Of a DNA stretch of 64,000 nt, positions 40,152-49,195 are shown piece after piece (within the stretch, counting starts at the first letter, position 1; the number at the start of each line of letters is the position of its first letter). The notes under the pieces were generated by a model. It was not told the origin of the DNA. It made no database searches and saw only the letters and a program-made list of their open reading frames with translations. Source of the DNA: Flavobacterium sp. UGB4466 (GTDB lineage Bacteria > Bacteroidota > Bacteroidia > Flavobacteriales > Flavobacteriaceae). Location: positions 1 to 64,000 of the forward strand of contig NZ_CAGKLC010000004.1 in the NCBI RefSeq assembly GCF_903469665.1, in the 5' to 3' direction. The position numbers and the translations under genes are program-made.

Positions 40152-41328
40152 ATATGGATTTAAACGCAATTACAAAAGAGATTACGGTAACAATGATACC
40201 GATCATAAAAAGATTGTAAGCAATACGCAGTAAATTATATTTGCGCTGTAACACCAATCCTAAATAATACAAATCTTTTATCATGGTAGAATACAGATAA
40301 TCTTTATCCTTCATCATTTCGTTCATCGCCCAGTCATATTCTTCAAGAGGCATTTTGTAGAAATTTCCAAAGAATAATAAATTAATTTTCTTGGCTTCGA
40401 TATCCTCACGTGTAAAAATGCCGGTTGTTACTTTTGGTCGTGTAGATAAAATCGCAAAAATAATGGTCACCACACTTGAAATCAGCATGATAAAAGTGGG
40501 AACAACCAAATGCGCGTTCTTCGGACTGTCTAATTTAGGGATAATCGTAGAAAGTGCAATCGAAATGATAATAGCATTTACAGACAATAAAATATTCGCT
40601 TTACTATCGGCAATTCCGCTTAAACGCGTATGATTCCCCAAGGTAACACGAAACAAGGTGTCGATACCACGATCCGGTTTTTCGATTTTATCTCTCTTTC
40701 TATTCTCTTCTTCGATTTTTTCTGCCTCTTTTTTTTCCTGCTTTTCAATCTTTTTCTGAACCATTAACAGATTTTTCTCTTTTAAAGGCTGCCATTTTCT
40801 AAGCGCATAATCCGTATAAAAACGGTGCTTGTTCATTAGAAAATTCAGATTTTCTTTTGCCCATTCGGCATTTGAAAAGTTTAAATTCCAGGTATTCTTT
40901 AATTCAATACGCAATAATTCGCAAGTCGTTGCATACTCAGTCCCCATAAGGTGAGCAAAATCGGCATCCTTGATTATTTTCTCCAAATGTGTTTTCGGAG
41001 TATACTCTTTTACCGTGGCCAGAATCAAACCGGAAACCTGTGTTATGAATTCATCCGACAGTCCTTTTTCCTTCAAAAAAGCCGTAGCAATTTTCACACT
41101 CTCTTCTTCATGTTTTTCATAACCATTAATGTACCCGCTATCATGAAACCAGGCTGCCACTAAAAGTACTTCCTTCTCCTCAGCCGTAACATCTTCCTTT
41201 TTACAAAGCTCTTTTACAGCATTTACGACCGTTAAAGTATGGTTGAAATTATGATAAGAATATAAATTAGAAAGTTTATCTTTGAGTAAATTACTAACAA
41301 AATCTTCGGATTGTTCTATTAAATTCAT
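40150..41328 (-). CDS. HD phosphohydrolase fused to a PycTM-like membrane domain
   Basis: A 392-residue protein. The N-terminal HD domain (about 20-150) has YSYHNFNHTLTVVNAV, AAWFHDSGY, HEEESVKIA and KDADFAHLMG. A charged coiled coil (about 185-215) follows. The C-terminal domain (about 235-392) begins SGIADSKANILLSVNAIIIS and has three hydrophobic segments, resembling the PycTM effector domain of Pycsar anti-phage systems. No pyrimidine cyclase is adjacent, so a defence role is doubtful; this architecture also occurs as an apparently ordinary gene in flavobacteria. The HD domain could degrade a cyclic nucleotide that the membrane domain senses, but this is inference. Confidence 0.75.
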   Translation of the reverse strand: MNLIEQSEDFVSNLLKDKLSNLYSYHNFNHTLTVVNAVKELCKKEDVTAEEKEVLLVAAWFHDSGYINGYEKHEEESVKIATAFLKEKGLSDEFITQVSGLILATVKEYTPKTHLEKIIKDADFAHLMGTEYATTCELLRIELKNTWNLNFSNAEWAKENLNFLMNKHRFYTDYALRKWQPLKEKNLLMVQKKIEKQEKKEAEKIEEENRKRDKIEKPDRGIDTLFRVTLGNHTRLSGIADSKANILLSVNAIIISIALSTIIPKLDSPKNAHLVVPTFIMLISSVVTIIFAILSTRPKVTTGIFTREDIEAKKINLLFFGNFYKMPLEEYDWAMNEMMKDKDYLYSTMIKDLYYLGLVLQRKYNLLRIAYNLFMIGIIVTVISFVIAFKSI

Positions 41329-41354
41329 AAAGAATATTTTTACACCACTAAATT

Positions 41355-44300
41355 ATGAAATTGTTTTTGGATAATCATTTTATTGCGAAAATTAAAACCT
41401 GTTCTTTGGCAATAACTGTCTTGCTGCTCACCTATTCCTGTGCGACTCATAAAGCCCAATATGGTAAAAATGTCAGTGCTAACGAAACGGAAAACGCAAC
41501 AGATACCCTAAAAATTGCACACACTTTTTATTTAGTGGGTGATGCCGGAAACGCCGACGAAGAAAAAGCACAGCAAACTCTTGAACTACTGCACCAAAAG
41601 CTAAAAAAAGCGAATAAAAAATCGACCTTGCTTTTTTTAGGAGATAATATCTATCCGAAAGGTTTTCCTGCCCATAATGAGGGGCCGGAAAAGGCTTTGG
41701 CCGAAACGAAACTGACCAATCAATTAAAACTTACCGAAGGATTTAAGGGAAAAACGATTGTCATTCCCGGAAACCACGATTGGTACAATGGCATCAAAGG
41801 CCTTGAACTTCAGGCTGAATTTGTTACTAAATATTTAAACGATAAAAAAGCCTTTTTACCCCGAAAAAGCTGTGCTATAGAAGCTGTTAAAATAGACAGT
41901 ACAACTGCTTTAGTAACGATTGACAGTGAATGGTTTCTGGAAGACTGGAACAACCACCCTACTATAAATGACAATTGTGATATTAAAACCAGAGAAGATT
42001 TCTTTGACGAACTGGAAAGTGTTCTTAATAAAAATCAGGAGAAAACAGTCATTCTTGCCCTACATCATCCGCTCATGAGCAACGGATCGCATGGTGGTCA
42101 ATATTCGTTGGAAAAACAACTGTTCCCTCTGGAACAAAAAATTCCGCTTCCGGTAATTGGTTCCTTTATTAATTTACTGCGAAAAACTACAGGTGCCAGT
42201 CCACAAGACATTCAAAACAAACAATATACTGCTTATGCCAAGCGCATTAAAACGCTGCTGCAAAAACAAAAAAATGTGATTGTAGTTTCCGGCCACGATC
42301 ATAATCTGCAGTATGTAAACAAGGAAAATATTAAGCAGATTATTAGCGGTGCGGGATCAAAATCTGAAGCTGCAAGGGCCATTAATTCAAATGATTTCTC
42401 TTATGGAGGAAACGGTTACGCTACCTTAACTTTATTCAAAAGCGGAGATGCGAAAGTTTCTTTCTTCGGAAATGAAAACAACCACGAGAAGCTACTTTTT
42501 GAGCAGGAAATCATAAAGGCCAAAGAGATCAACTGGGCTGCTGATATTCCGAATAATTTCCCTCCTAAAATTACGACTTCCATCTATTCTCAAAAAATGA
42601 CGCAGAAAAGTCTGTTTCATAAATTTCTTTTCGGAAACCACTATAGAAAATATTACAGCTTACCTATTGAGGCTAAAACCGCAACTTTAGACACCTTAAT
42701 GGGAGGTCTGAAACCCATTCGTGAAGGTGGCGGACATCAGTCTAAATCTTTAAGAGTATCTGACCCTAAAGGCCGTGAATATGTAATGCGTGCTATGAAA
42801 AAAAGTGCTACACAATTTTTACAATCTGTAGCTTTTAAAGATCAGTACATTGTTAATGATTTTGAGAATACCTATGCAGAGAATTTCTTATTGGACTTTT
42901 ACACTACTTCACATCCGTATACTCCCTTTGCAGTAGGCAATCTGGCTGATAGAATAGGGCTGGCACACAGCAACCCTATTTTATATTACATTCCGAAACA
43001 AAATACTTTAAAGGAATTCAATTCGAATTTTGGAGATGAATTGTATATGGTTGAAGAAAGACCTGCCGACAATCATCTGGAAGGGAAGAATTTTGGAAAT
43101 CCAACCAATATTATCAGTACATCTGACATGATGAAAAACCTTCATAAAGATGAAAAATATACCGTTGACGAAAACGAATACATAAAAGCCCGTTTGTTTG
43201 ACATGCTTATTGGCGATTGGGACCGACACGACGACCAATGGCGTTGGGGAGAATATAAAAAAGACGGAAAGGTAACTTACAAACCTATTCCCAGAGATCG
43301 CGATCAGGCTTTTTCGAAATATGACGGAACTTTGCTTTCACTGTTGATGAACATTCCTGCACTGCGCCACATGCGTACTTTTAAAGACAAAATCGACAAT
43401 GTAAAATGGCTTAACAGAGAACCTTACCCGCTTGACTTGGCCTTTTTAAAAACTGCCGAAGAAAAAGACTGGATTGCTCAGGCAAAATACATTCAGGAAA
43501 ACTTAACCGATGCTGACATTGACAATGCTTTCAAAAGCCTGCCAAAAGAAGTTCAGGATGAAACGATTAAAGACATACAACAGAAATTGAAAAGCCGAAA
43601 AAAAGAACTTCAAAAATATGCTTCCCAATACTTTGACGTTTTGAGTCATACTGTAATGATCGCCGGAACAGATAAAAAAGACAAGTTTGTAATTCGCCAT
43701 AGCGCCAAAAAAACACTCGAAATTCAGGTATTCAGAGTTAAAAAAGAGGGCGACGAATTGATATACAATAAAACCGTTACCGATGCTAAAACTTCCAACT
43801 TATGGATTTACGGTTTAGATGATAATGATACTTTTCAGGTAACCGGCAATGCAAAATCGAAGATAAAAATTCGGTTAATTGGCGGACAAAACAATGATAC
43901 GTATAACATTGAGAACGGAAAAAGAGTGATCGTTTATGATTTTAAATCAAAACAAAACACCTATAATCTGGATTCAAAAACGGGAACTCAACTAACAGAC
44001 GATTACGACGTTAACCTTTACAATTACGAAAAACCAAAATATAATGTGATTTCAGGGCTTCCGAATATGGGGTACAATCCTGACGATGGTGTAAAGCTTG
44101 GTTTTAATCTGAACTATACCGTAAACAATTTCAAACAAAACCCTTACACACAAAAACATGTGTTAAACGGTTTTTACTACTTCGCAACGGAAGGTTTTGA
44201 ATTGAATTACGCCGCACATTTTCCGGGCTTGCTTGGCAAGTGGGTTATTGATGTTGAATCGCAATATACAACTCCAAATTTTACGGTGAATTATTTCGGA

Positions 44301-45089
44301 TATGGGAATGAAACAATCAATAATACAGAGCAATTCGGAATGGATTACAACCGCGTTCGCATTCAGAAGTTTAATGTTTCAGCGGCCATCAGACATGTCG
44401 GGCGATATGGAAGCGAGTTTAGCATCCAGCCCATGTTTCAACAAATGAGAGTAGAAGAAACTAAAAACCGATTTATTGATATTCCAAACATCATTAATCC
44501 GGAGATTTTTCAAAGTCAGACCTTTGGTGGTGCGAAAATCAAGTACCATTTCAAAAACTCCGACTTTGCTGCAAAACCTACTTTGGGAGTTACTTTCATG
44601 ATCTCGGCAGCGTGGTTAGCCAATCTAAATGAAACCAGGCAAAACTTTCCGACTCTTGAAAGTCTTTTAGGATTTACGCATAAAATTGATTCTAACGGAA
44701 AGCTGGTTTTGGCCACTCTTTTAAAAGGAAAAGCGATCCTAAATAACAATTACGAATTTTATCAGGGTGCGTCTTTAGGAGGCGATACAGACTTACGCGG
44801 TTATCGAAACGAACGCTTTCTGGGAAGTTCTTATTTTTCTCAAAGTACTGATTTACGTCTTAGCATTGGTAAAATCCAAAAAACAATTGCTCCGTTAACC
44901 TACGGAATACTGGGTGGTTTTGACTATGGAAGAATCTGGCTTGACGGTGAAAATTCCCAAAAATGGCATCAGGATTATGGCGGCGGACTTTGGCTGAACG
45001 CGATCAATGTAATAACCGCAAGAATCACTTATTTCAAATCTCCTGACGAAACAGGAAGAGTCATTTTTGGAGCGGCTTATAGTTTTTAA
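41355..45089 (+). CDS. Metallophosphoesterase, kinase-like domain and outer-membrane barrel in one protein
   Basis: A 1244-residue envelope protein with a probable lipoprotein leader (Cys29 in TYSCATHK). Calcineurin-like phosphoesterase (55-380): LVGDAGNADE, LGDNIYPKG, PGNHDWYNG, LHHPLMSNGSHGG and SGHDHNLQ. Middle domain (about 440-700): a Gly-rich loop GGGHQSKSLRV (458-468), VMRAMKK with Lys482/483, GDWDRHDDQW (620-629) and PRDRDQAF (Asp648 and Asp650). These resemble the loop, lysine, catalytic and metal motifs of CotH/Fam20-like atypical kinases. The C-terminal region (about 915-1244) is a surface-antigen (Omp85-like) barrel ending FGAAYSF. The kinase reading is my own inference. Confidence 0.8.
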   Translation: MKLFLDNHFIAKIKTCSLAITVLLLTYSCATHKAQYGKNVSANETENATDTLKIAHTFYLVGDAGNADEEKAQQTLELLHQKLKKANKKSTLLFLGDNIYPKGFPAHNEGPEKALAETKLTNQLKLTEGFKGKTIVIPGNHDWYNGIKGLELQAEFVTKYLNDKKAFLPRKSCAIEAVKIDSTTALVTIDSEWFLEDWNNHPTINDNCDIKTREDFFDELESVLNKNQEKTVILALHHPLMSNGSHGGQYSLEKQLFPLEQKIPLPVIGSFINLLRKTTGASPQDIQNKQYTAYAKRIKTLLQKQKNVIVVSGHDHNLQYVNKENIKQIISGAGSKSEAARAINSNDFSYGGNGYATLTLFKSGDAKVSFFGNENNHEKLLFEQEIIKAKEINWAADIPNNFPPKITTSIYSQKMTQKSLFHKFLFGNHYRKYYSLPIEAKTATLDTLMGGLKPIREGGGHQSKSLRVSDPKGREYVMRAMKKSATQFLQSVAFKDQYIVNDFENTYAENFLLDFYTTSHPYTPFAVGNLADRIGLAHSNPILYYIPKQNTLKEFNSNFGDELYMVEERPADNHLEGKNFGNPTNIISTSDMMKNLHKDEKYTVDENEYIKARLFDMLIGDWDRHDDQWRWGEYKKDGKVTYKPIPRDRDQAFSKYDGTLLSLLMNIPALRHMRTFKDKIDNVKWLNREPYPLDLAFLKTAEEKDWIAQAKYIQENLTDADIDNAFKSLPKEVQDETIKDIQQKLKSRKKELQKYASQYFDVLSHTVMIAGTDKKDKFVIRHSAKKTLEIQVFRVKKEGDELIYNKTVTDAKTSNLWIYGLDDNDTFQVTGNAKSKIKIRLIGGQNNDTYNIENGKRVIVYDFKSKQNTYNLDSKTGTQLTDDYDVNLYNYEKPKYNVISGLPNMGYNPDDGVKLGFNLNYTVNNFKQNPYTQKHVLNGFYYFATEGFELNYAAHFPGLLGKWVIDVESQYTTPNFTVNYFGYGNETINNTEQFGMDYNRVRIQKFNVSAAIRHVGRYGSEFSIQPMFQQMRVEETKNRFIDIPNIINPEIFQSQTFGGAKIKYHFKNSDFAAKPTLGVTFMISAAWLANLNETRQNFPTLESLLGFTHKIDSNGKLVLATLLKGKAILNNNYEFYQGASLGGDTDLRGYRNERFLGSSYFSQSTDLRLSIGKIQKTIAPLTYGILGGFDYGRIWLDGENSQKWHQDYGGGLWLNAINVITARITYFKSPDETGRVIFGAAYSF

Positions 45090-45092
45090 CTA

Positions 45093-45330
45093 GAGGTTCT
45101 GAGATGCTGAGTTACTAAGGTTCTAAGGTTTTTTGCCACGAATTCACGAATGATTTTGTAATTTAAAATTCGTGAATTCGTGGCAAACTTTTTATTTTAA
45201 AGGTACTGAGTTACTGAGATTCTAAGATCCTAAGCTTTCTTTCTCAGTATTCAAAAATGATACAGTAAACTAAAATTCGCGAATTCGTGGCAAAAAACCT
45301 TAGAGCCTCAGCACCTCAGTACCTTAGCCC
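45093..45330. repeat. Composite of nested CTTAG and CCACGAATTC elements
   Basis: In order: a CTTAG-family arm (from 45093, AGGTTCTGAGATGCTGAG), a perfect CCACGAATTC hairpin (17-bp arms 45135-45151 and 45168-45184), a second CTTAG run (45200-45234), a half CCACGAATTC element (45272-45291) and an inverted CTTAG run (45297-45330). Two families are interleaved, as if one inserted into the other. The region is an entire gap between convergent genes and contains no gene. Confidence 0.75.
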
Positions 45331-45334
45331 CTTT

Positions 45335-46195
45335 TTATTTTAGCTTAAACTCATAAACATTGCCTCCTGTTTTATTTGCCTTTTCATCGGCAATCAATAA
45401 AGTAGTGTTGTCTTTAAAAACGATAGCTTCTTTTTGCGAAAAGTGATCCAATTTAATTTCCGTTTGTGATCCTTTATGGAACAAATCATTTTTATACCCT
45501 TTAAACAAAACGATTTTATCATGACTCAGCAAAGCTACTTTTTTACCATCAGGGCTAATGGTTGCACTGGTTAAAACACAATGATTGTAATTATCACAAG
45601 TCTTAAACTCCCCTATTTTAATCGCCTTCTGAGTTCCCGGAGCATTTAAAATTTTATAAATAAAGGCAGTTCCATCAAAATTCTTACTACGGTTTTTGGT
45701 AAACAGATAAAAATAATTCCCGTGCTCAAAAAAGCCTTCGACATCATAGAACATTTCCTTTTTCTTCGGAGGAAATTCCTTTTGTTCCGGGTAAGAAAAT
45801 GAAACCTTATACTCTGCCACTGCTGAATCTTTATTCAACTGATTCTTATTGACTTTATAAATACACAAATCTTTGCGCTCGTTGTCGTTATTTCCAAAAT
45901 CTCCAATGTAAATATTCCCGCTTTTGTCTTTGGTAATATCTTCCCAATCTACATTAGTTGCATTTGAAACAACAATCGATCTGGCAATCTTCCCGTCCGA
46001 TTTTATCGCATAAATTTCATTTTTATTACCACTGTCTTCTATCGCATAAATTAAATTCGTTTCAGGAAAATAAGTAATTCCCGAAACTTCTTTTAGCTTC
46101 TTCGGAAGGGCGTACAACGTTTTTAAATTTGGATTGGATTGTTGCTGACAAGCCAGTAAGGCTATAGAAGCCCCGAGTAAAAAAAATTTTTTCAT
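45335..46195 (-). CDS. Lipoprotein with beta-propeller-like repeats
   Basis: A 286-residue lipoprotein (LLACQQQ, Cys16). Repeated strands with Asp/Gly turns (VSGITYFPETNLIYAIEDSGN, DWEDITKDKSGNIYIGDFGNND, DVEGFFEHGNYFYLFTKN, SATISPDGKKVALLSHDKI) fit a six-bladed propeller of the SdiA-regulated/esterase-like type. It should be anchored in the envelope. It converges with the phosphoesterase fusion gene, separated by the composite repeat. A carbohydrate or calcium role is possible; the function is unknown. Confidence 0.7.
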   Translation of the reverse strand: MKKFFLLGASIALLACQQQSNPNLKTLYALPKKLKEVSGITYFPETNLIYAIEDSGNKNEIYAIKSDGKIARSIVVSNATNVDWEDITKDKSGNIYIGDFGNNDNERKDLCIYKVNKNQLNKDSAVAEYKVSFSYPEQKEFPPKKKEMFYDVEGFFEHGNYFYLFTKNRSKNFDGTAFIYKILNAPGTQKAIKIGEFKTCDNYNHCVLTSATISPDGKKVALLSHDKIVLFKGYKNDLFHKGSQTEIKLDHFSQKEAIVFKDNTTLLIADEKANKTGGNVYEFKLK

Positions 46196-46265
46196 AATAT
46201 CTTCTTTTAATATTTAACCTAACTAAAACCTGCTAACAACCCAACATCTTTATGGAGTGCAGTAT

Positions 46266-47318
46266 TTAAGGTAGGTTTGTATTTTTAAAATTACGTGTAA
46301 TAAATTCAAAAGCGGCAAACATAATATGTCCCATAGATTTGGCATTTTTGAACTTCATATCATTGGTATAACGGTACAATTCCATTTTTAGTTGATTCAG
46401 ATGCTCTTCTGTCGAAATCGTATCGTGACACATGATGTTCAGCAGTTTTTTGATTCTGGTTTCGGCAGAATGGATACGTTTCGCCAAAATCGCTCTTTCC
46501 TCGTCCTTATACTGAATAATTGACCGGTCCTCCAGTTTTTCTTTAATCAATTTGATCATCGGATAATTTTCTTTGAAAAACTGCGGACGATACACTTTAA
46601 AGTTCCCTTCATAACATTGCTGATCAAAATCAATTGGACGGATTTTATAAACTACCTGATCGAAGTCATGAATGGGAACAATCACATAATTGTAAGCACG
46701 CATATCCCCCAAAAGCCTGATCATACAGCGTTCGTTGAACTTCACAAATTCTTTTGCAATTTGCGACTTTTCCATTTCCGTACAACTGTCTAATAAAGTA
46801 TCCATAAAAACGTCACCCGGGATTCCGATAATATGCTCTTCAATTAAAGTATCCTTAAAAACCAAAAAGTTGATTTTATCCGGTGAGAGAATATCCTCCA
46901 GCTCTAATCCGTAAATTCTTGAAGCATCTGCTTTTTTGATATAAAAATGAACATAATTATCATTGAGAATATTACGCACTTTTATCCGGAAAGGTTTAGA
47001 ATTTCCAAAAGTACAGTAATCAATTGCATCAATATTCAAATACTGAATGATCTCGTTATTTCCATCAGAATGCAAAAGAGAATAGATTTTTTTCAGATTC
47101 AAATCGATTTCATTTCTCTCAAACTCGCTGTAATACACTCTGATCCATAAAGTATCCGTTTCATTTTTATCATAAACGTTAACCGAACCTGAAAATCGCA
47201 ATAGATCATCATAGAACACCGATACTTTCGAAATACGTTCGTATCGCTCTAAATAACTAAGAAGAGACGGCATTAAAGGATAGGACGGTTTTTTCAAAAC
47301 CATTAAAGGTTCGCTCAT
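46266..47318 (-). CDS. Hypothetical protein with kinase-like motifs
   Basis: A 350-residue cytosolic-looking protein. Between residues 200 and 235 it reads RLLGDMRAYNYVIVP, then IRPIDFDQQCYEGN. GD-x4-N (Asp205, Asn210) and IDFDQ (Asp230, Asp232) have the spacing of a catalytic loop (HxDxxxxN) and metal-binding DFG-like motif of protein-kinase-fold enzymes. An N-terminal lysine-containing strand, KPFRIKVRN, is a candidate for nucleotide contact. The C-terminal 100 residues are helical. I do not recognise the family. A promoter lies in the divergent gap shared with the ABC transporter gene. Confidence 0.6.
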   Translation of the reverse strand: MSEPLMVLKKPSYPLMPSLLSYLERYERISKVSVFYDDLLRFSGSVNVYDKNETDTLWIRVYYSEFERNEIDLNLKKIYSLLHSDGNNEIIQYLNIDAIDYCTFGNSKPFRIKVRNILNDNYVHFYIKKADASRIYGLELEDILSPDKINFLVFKDTLIEEHIIGIPGDVFMDTLLDSCTEMEKSQIAKEFVKFNERCMIRLLGDMRAYNYVIVPIHDFDQVVYKIRPIDFDQQCYEGNFKVYRPQFFKENYPMIKLIKEKLEDRSIIQYKDEERAILAKRIHSAETRIKKLLNIMCHDTISTEEHLNQLKMELYRYTNDMKFKNAKSMGHIMFAAFEFITRNFKNTNLP

Positions 47319-47428
47319 ATTTTTGAATATCTTTAGTACAAATTTAAATGAATAGCATCATATAAATAAATTTAGCGTAACAAAATAAAAGTTGAATCGT
47401 CTTACATAAAACTAAAACCGAAATAAAT

Positions 47429-48340
47429 TTGGAAACCATACTTACTATCGAGAATCTTCACAAAAGATACGGGCGTATTCAGGCCTTAAAAAATGTATCT
47501 TTTGAAATACAAAAAGGCCACGTTTATGGCATATTAGGCCCTAACGGAAGCGGTAAATCGACTACTTTAGGAATTGTACTGAATGTTGTGAACAGAACTT
47601 CGGGAAACTATACCTGGTTTGGAGGAAAGGTACAAACACATGAAGCACTAAAAAAAGTAGGCGCCATCATCGAAAGACCCAACTTTTACCCGTACATGAC
47701 TGCCGAAGAAAACCTGAAACTGGTTTGCAAAATAAAAAGCATCAATTATTCTAAGATCAGTGAAAAACTTGATTTAGTTGGGCTATCCGAGAGAAAAGAC
47801 AGCAAGTTCAGCACCTTTTCTTTGGGAATGAAACAGCGTCTGGCTATTGCTTCGGCACTCTTAAATGATCCGGAAATTTTAATTTTAGACGAACCAACAA
47901 ATGGTTTAGATCCACAGGGAATTCATCAGATCAGAGACATTATTCGAAAAATTGCGTCACAAGGAACCACTATTTTACTGGCCTCTCATCTTTTGGACGA
48001 AGTAGAAAAAGTATGTTCGCATGTAGTTGTTTTACGTAAAGGAGAAATTTTATACTCTGGTTCAGTAGACGGAATGTCAGCCAATGAAGGTTTCTTTGAA
48101 CTTCAGTCTGATGATAATCTGGCGTTGAAAACCATACTGGAAACACATCCGGCAGTTGAAAAAATCACCGAAGAAGACGGGAAAATCCTGGTTTATTTAC
48201 ACTCTGATTTATCCGCTTCAGAACTCAATCATTTTCTGTTTTCTAAAAATATCGCTTTGAGCCATCTGGTAAAACGCAAAAACAGTTTAGAAGCGCAATT
48301 TTTAGAATTAACCAAGAACGCCATTATCCAAAACAACTAA
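47429..48340 (+). CDS. ABC transporter ATP-binding protein
   Basis: A 303-residue ATPase. The start codon is TTG at 47429 (METILTIENLHKRYG), the usual N-terminus of the family. Walker A GPNGSGKST (37-45), the signature FSLGMKQRLAIA, Walker B ILILDEPTNGLDP and the H-loop ASHLLDEVEKV are intact. The C-terminal extension matches bacitracin/gliding-type ABC-2 exporters. It precedes the permease by 3 bp. The substrate may be a lipid, antibiotic or peptide; sequence does not decide. Confidence 0.93.
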   Translation: METILTIENLHKRYGRIQALKNVSFEIQKGHVYGILGPNGSGKSTTLGIVLNVVNRTSGNYTWFGGKVQTHEALKKVGAIIERPNFYPYMTAEENLKLVCKIKSINYSKISEKLDLVGLSERKDSKFSTFSLGMKQRLAIASALLNDPEILILDEPTNGLDPQGIHQIRDIIRKIASQGTTILLASHLLDEVEKVCSHVVVLRKGEILYSGSVDGMSANEGFFELQSDDNLALKTILETHPAVEKITEEDGKILVYLHSDLSASELNHFLFSKNIALSHLVKRKNSLEAQFLELTKNAIIQNN

Positions 48341-48343
48341 ACC

Positions 48344-49180
48344 ATGAACAGACTAATTTCTATAGAACTACAAAAAATCTGGAAAAACAAAGCCAGCCGC
48401 ATCCTCACTTTAACTTATTTCATACTGCTTTCGTTTATCGCTTTAATGGCTTCGATCAAATTTGACATAGGTCCATTTAAATTCCATTTGGCAGAAATGG
48501 GTATTTTCAACTTCCCTTTCATTTGGCATTTCAATTCTTATGTAGCCGCCTTACTTAAACTTTTCCTCGCAATCGTTATTGTTTCTATGATGGCCAATGA
48601 ATACAGTTACGGAACTTTAAAACAAAACCTGATTGACGGTTTAAGCAAAAAAGAATTCGTTCTGTCCAAGTTCCTGACAGTCGTACTGTTTGCATTAGCC
48701 TCTACCCTTTTCGTATTTGTCATGAGCTTAATTCTTGGACTGTGCTTTTCATCCTATACCGAATTTGATGTGATTATGATGGATTTAGACTATCTTCTTG
48801 CCTTTTTCGTAAAACTCACTGGCTTCTTTGCATTCTGTTTATTTTTGGGAATTTTGGTAAAACGTTCGGCTTTTGCCTTGGGTTTTCTTTTGGTATGGAG
48901 TATAACAGAAGGAATTGTGAAAGGAATTTTAATCTTTAAAATTTTCCCTGAAAGTTCAGTAGGCCAGACAATAATGATTTTTTTCCCGTTGGAAGCTATG
49001 TCAAATCTAATCATTGAGCCTTTTTCAAGATTATCAGTAATTCGTTCAATAGGCACACAAATTGGGGTAGAAAATACCAAAGATTATGATGTACACTATA
49101 CCTCGGTTATAATCGTTTTGATCTGGACCTTCTTATTTGTTTACTTCTCATACAAGCTATTAAAAAAGAGGGATTTGTAG
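48344..49180 (+). CDS. ABC-2 type transporter permease
   Basis: A 278-residue membrane protein with about six hydrophobic segments. It starts MNRLISIELQKIWKNKASR, a common opening for ABC-2 permeases, with SMMANEYSYGTLKQNLIDGLSKKEFVLSKF in the coupling region. It forms an exporter with the ATPase encoded 3 bp upstream. The T9SS-exported protein starts 15 bp downstream and may be read through, although its function is unrelated. Confidence 0.9.
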   Translation: MNRLISIELQKIWKNKASRILTLTYFILLSFIALMASIKFDIGPFKFHLAEMGIFNFPFIWHFNSYVAALLKLFLAIVIVSMMANEYSYGTLKQNLIDGLSKKEFVLSKFLTVVLFALASTLFVFVMSLILGLCFSSYTEFDVIMMDLDYLLAFFVKLTGFFAFCLFLGILVKRSAFALGFLLVWSITEGIVKGILIFKIFPESSVGQTIMIFFPLEAMSNLIIEPFSRLSVIRSIGTQIGVENTKDYDVHYTSVIIVLIWTFLFVYFSYKLLKKRDL

Positions 49181-49195
49181 TATATTTGCTGTACT

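Noticed and set aside
40150..41328. A complete Pycsar defence system
   Set aside because: A PycTM-like domain is present but no pyrimidine cyclase is adjacent, and neighbours look like housekeeping genes. I keep it as an orphan architecture only.
47319..47428. Regulatory palindrome in the divergent gap before the ABC transporter
   Set aside because: I found no inverted repeat or convincing -33/-7 pair there beyond AT-rich sequence.
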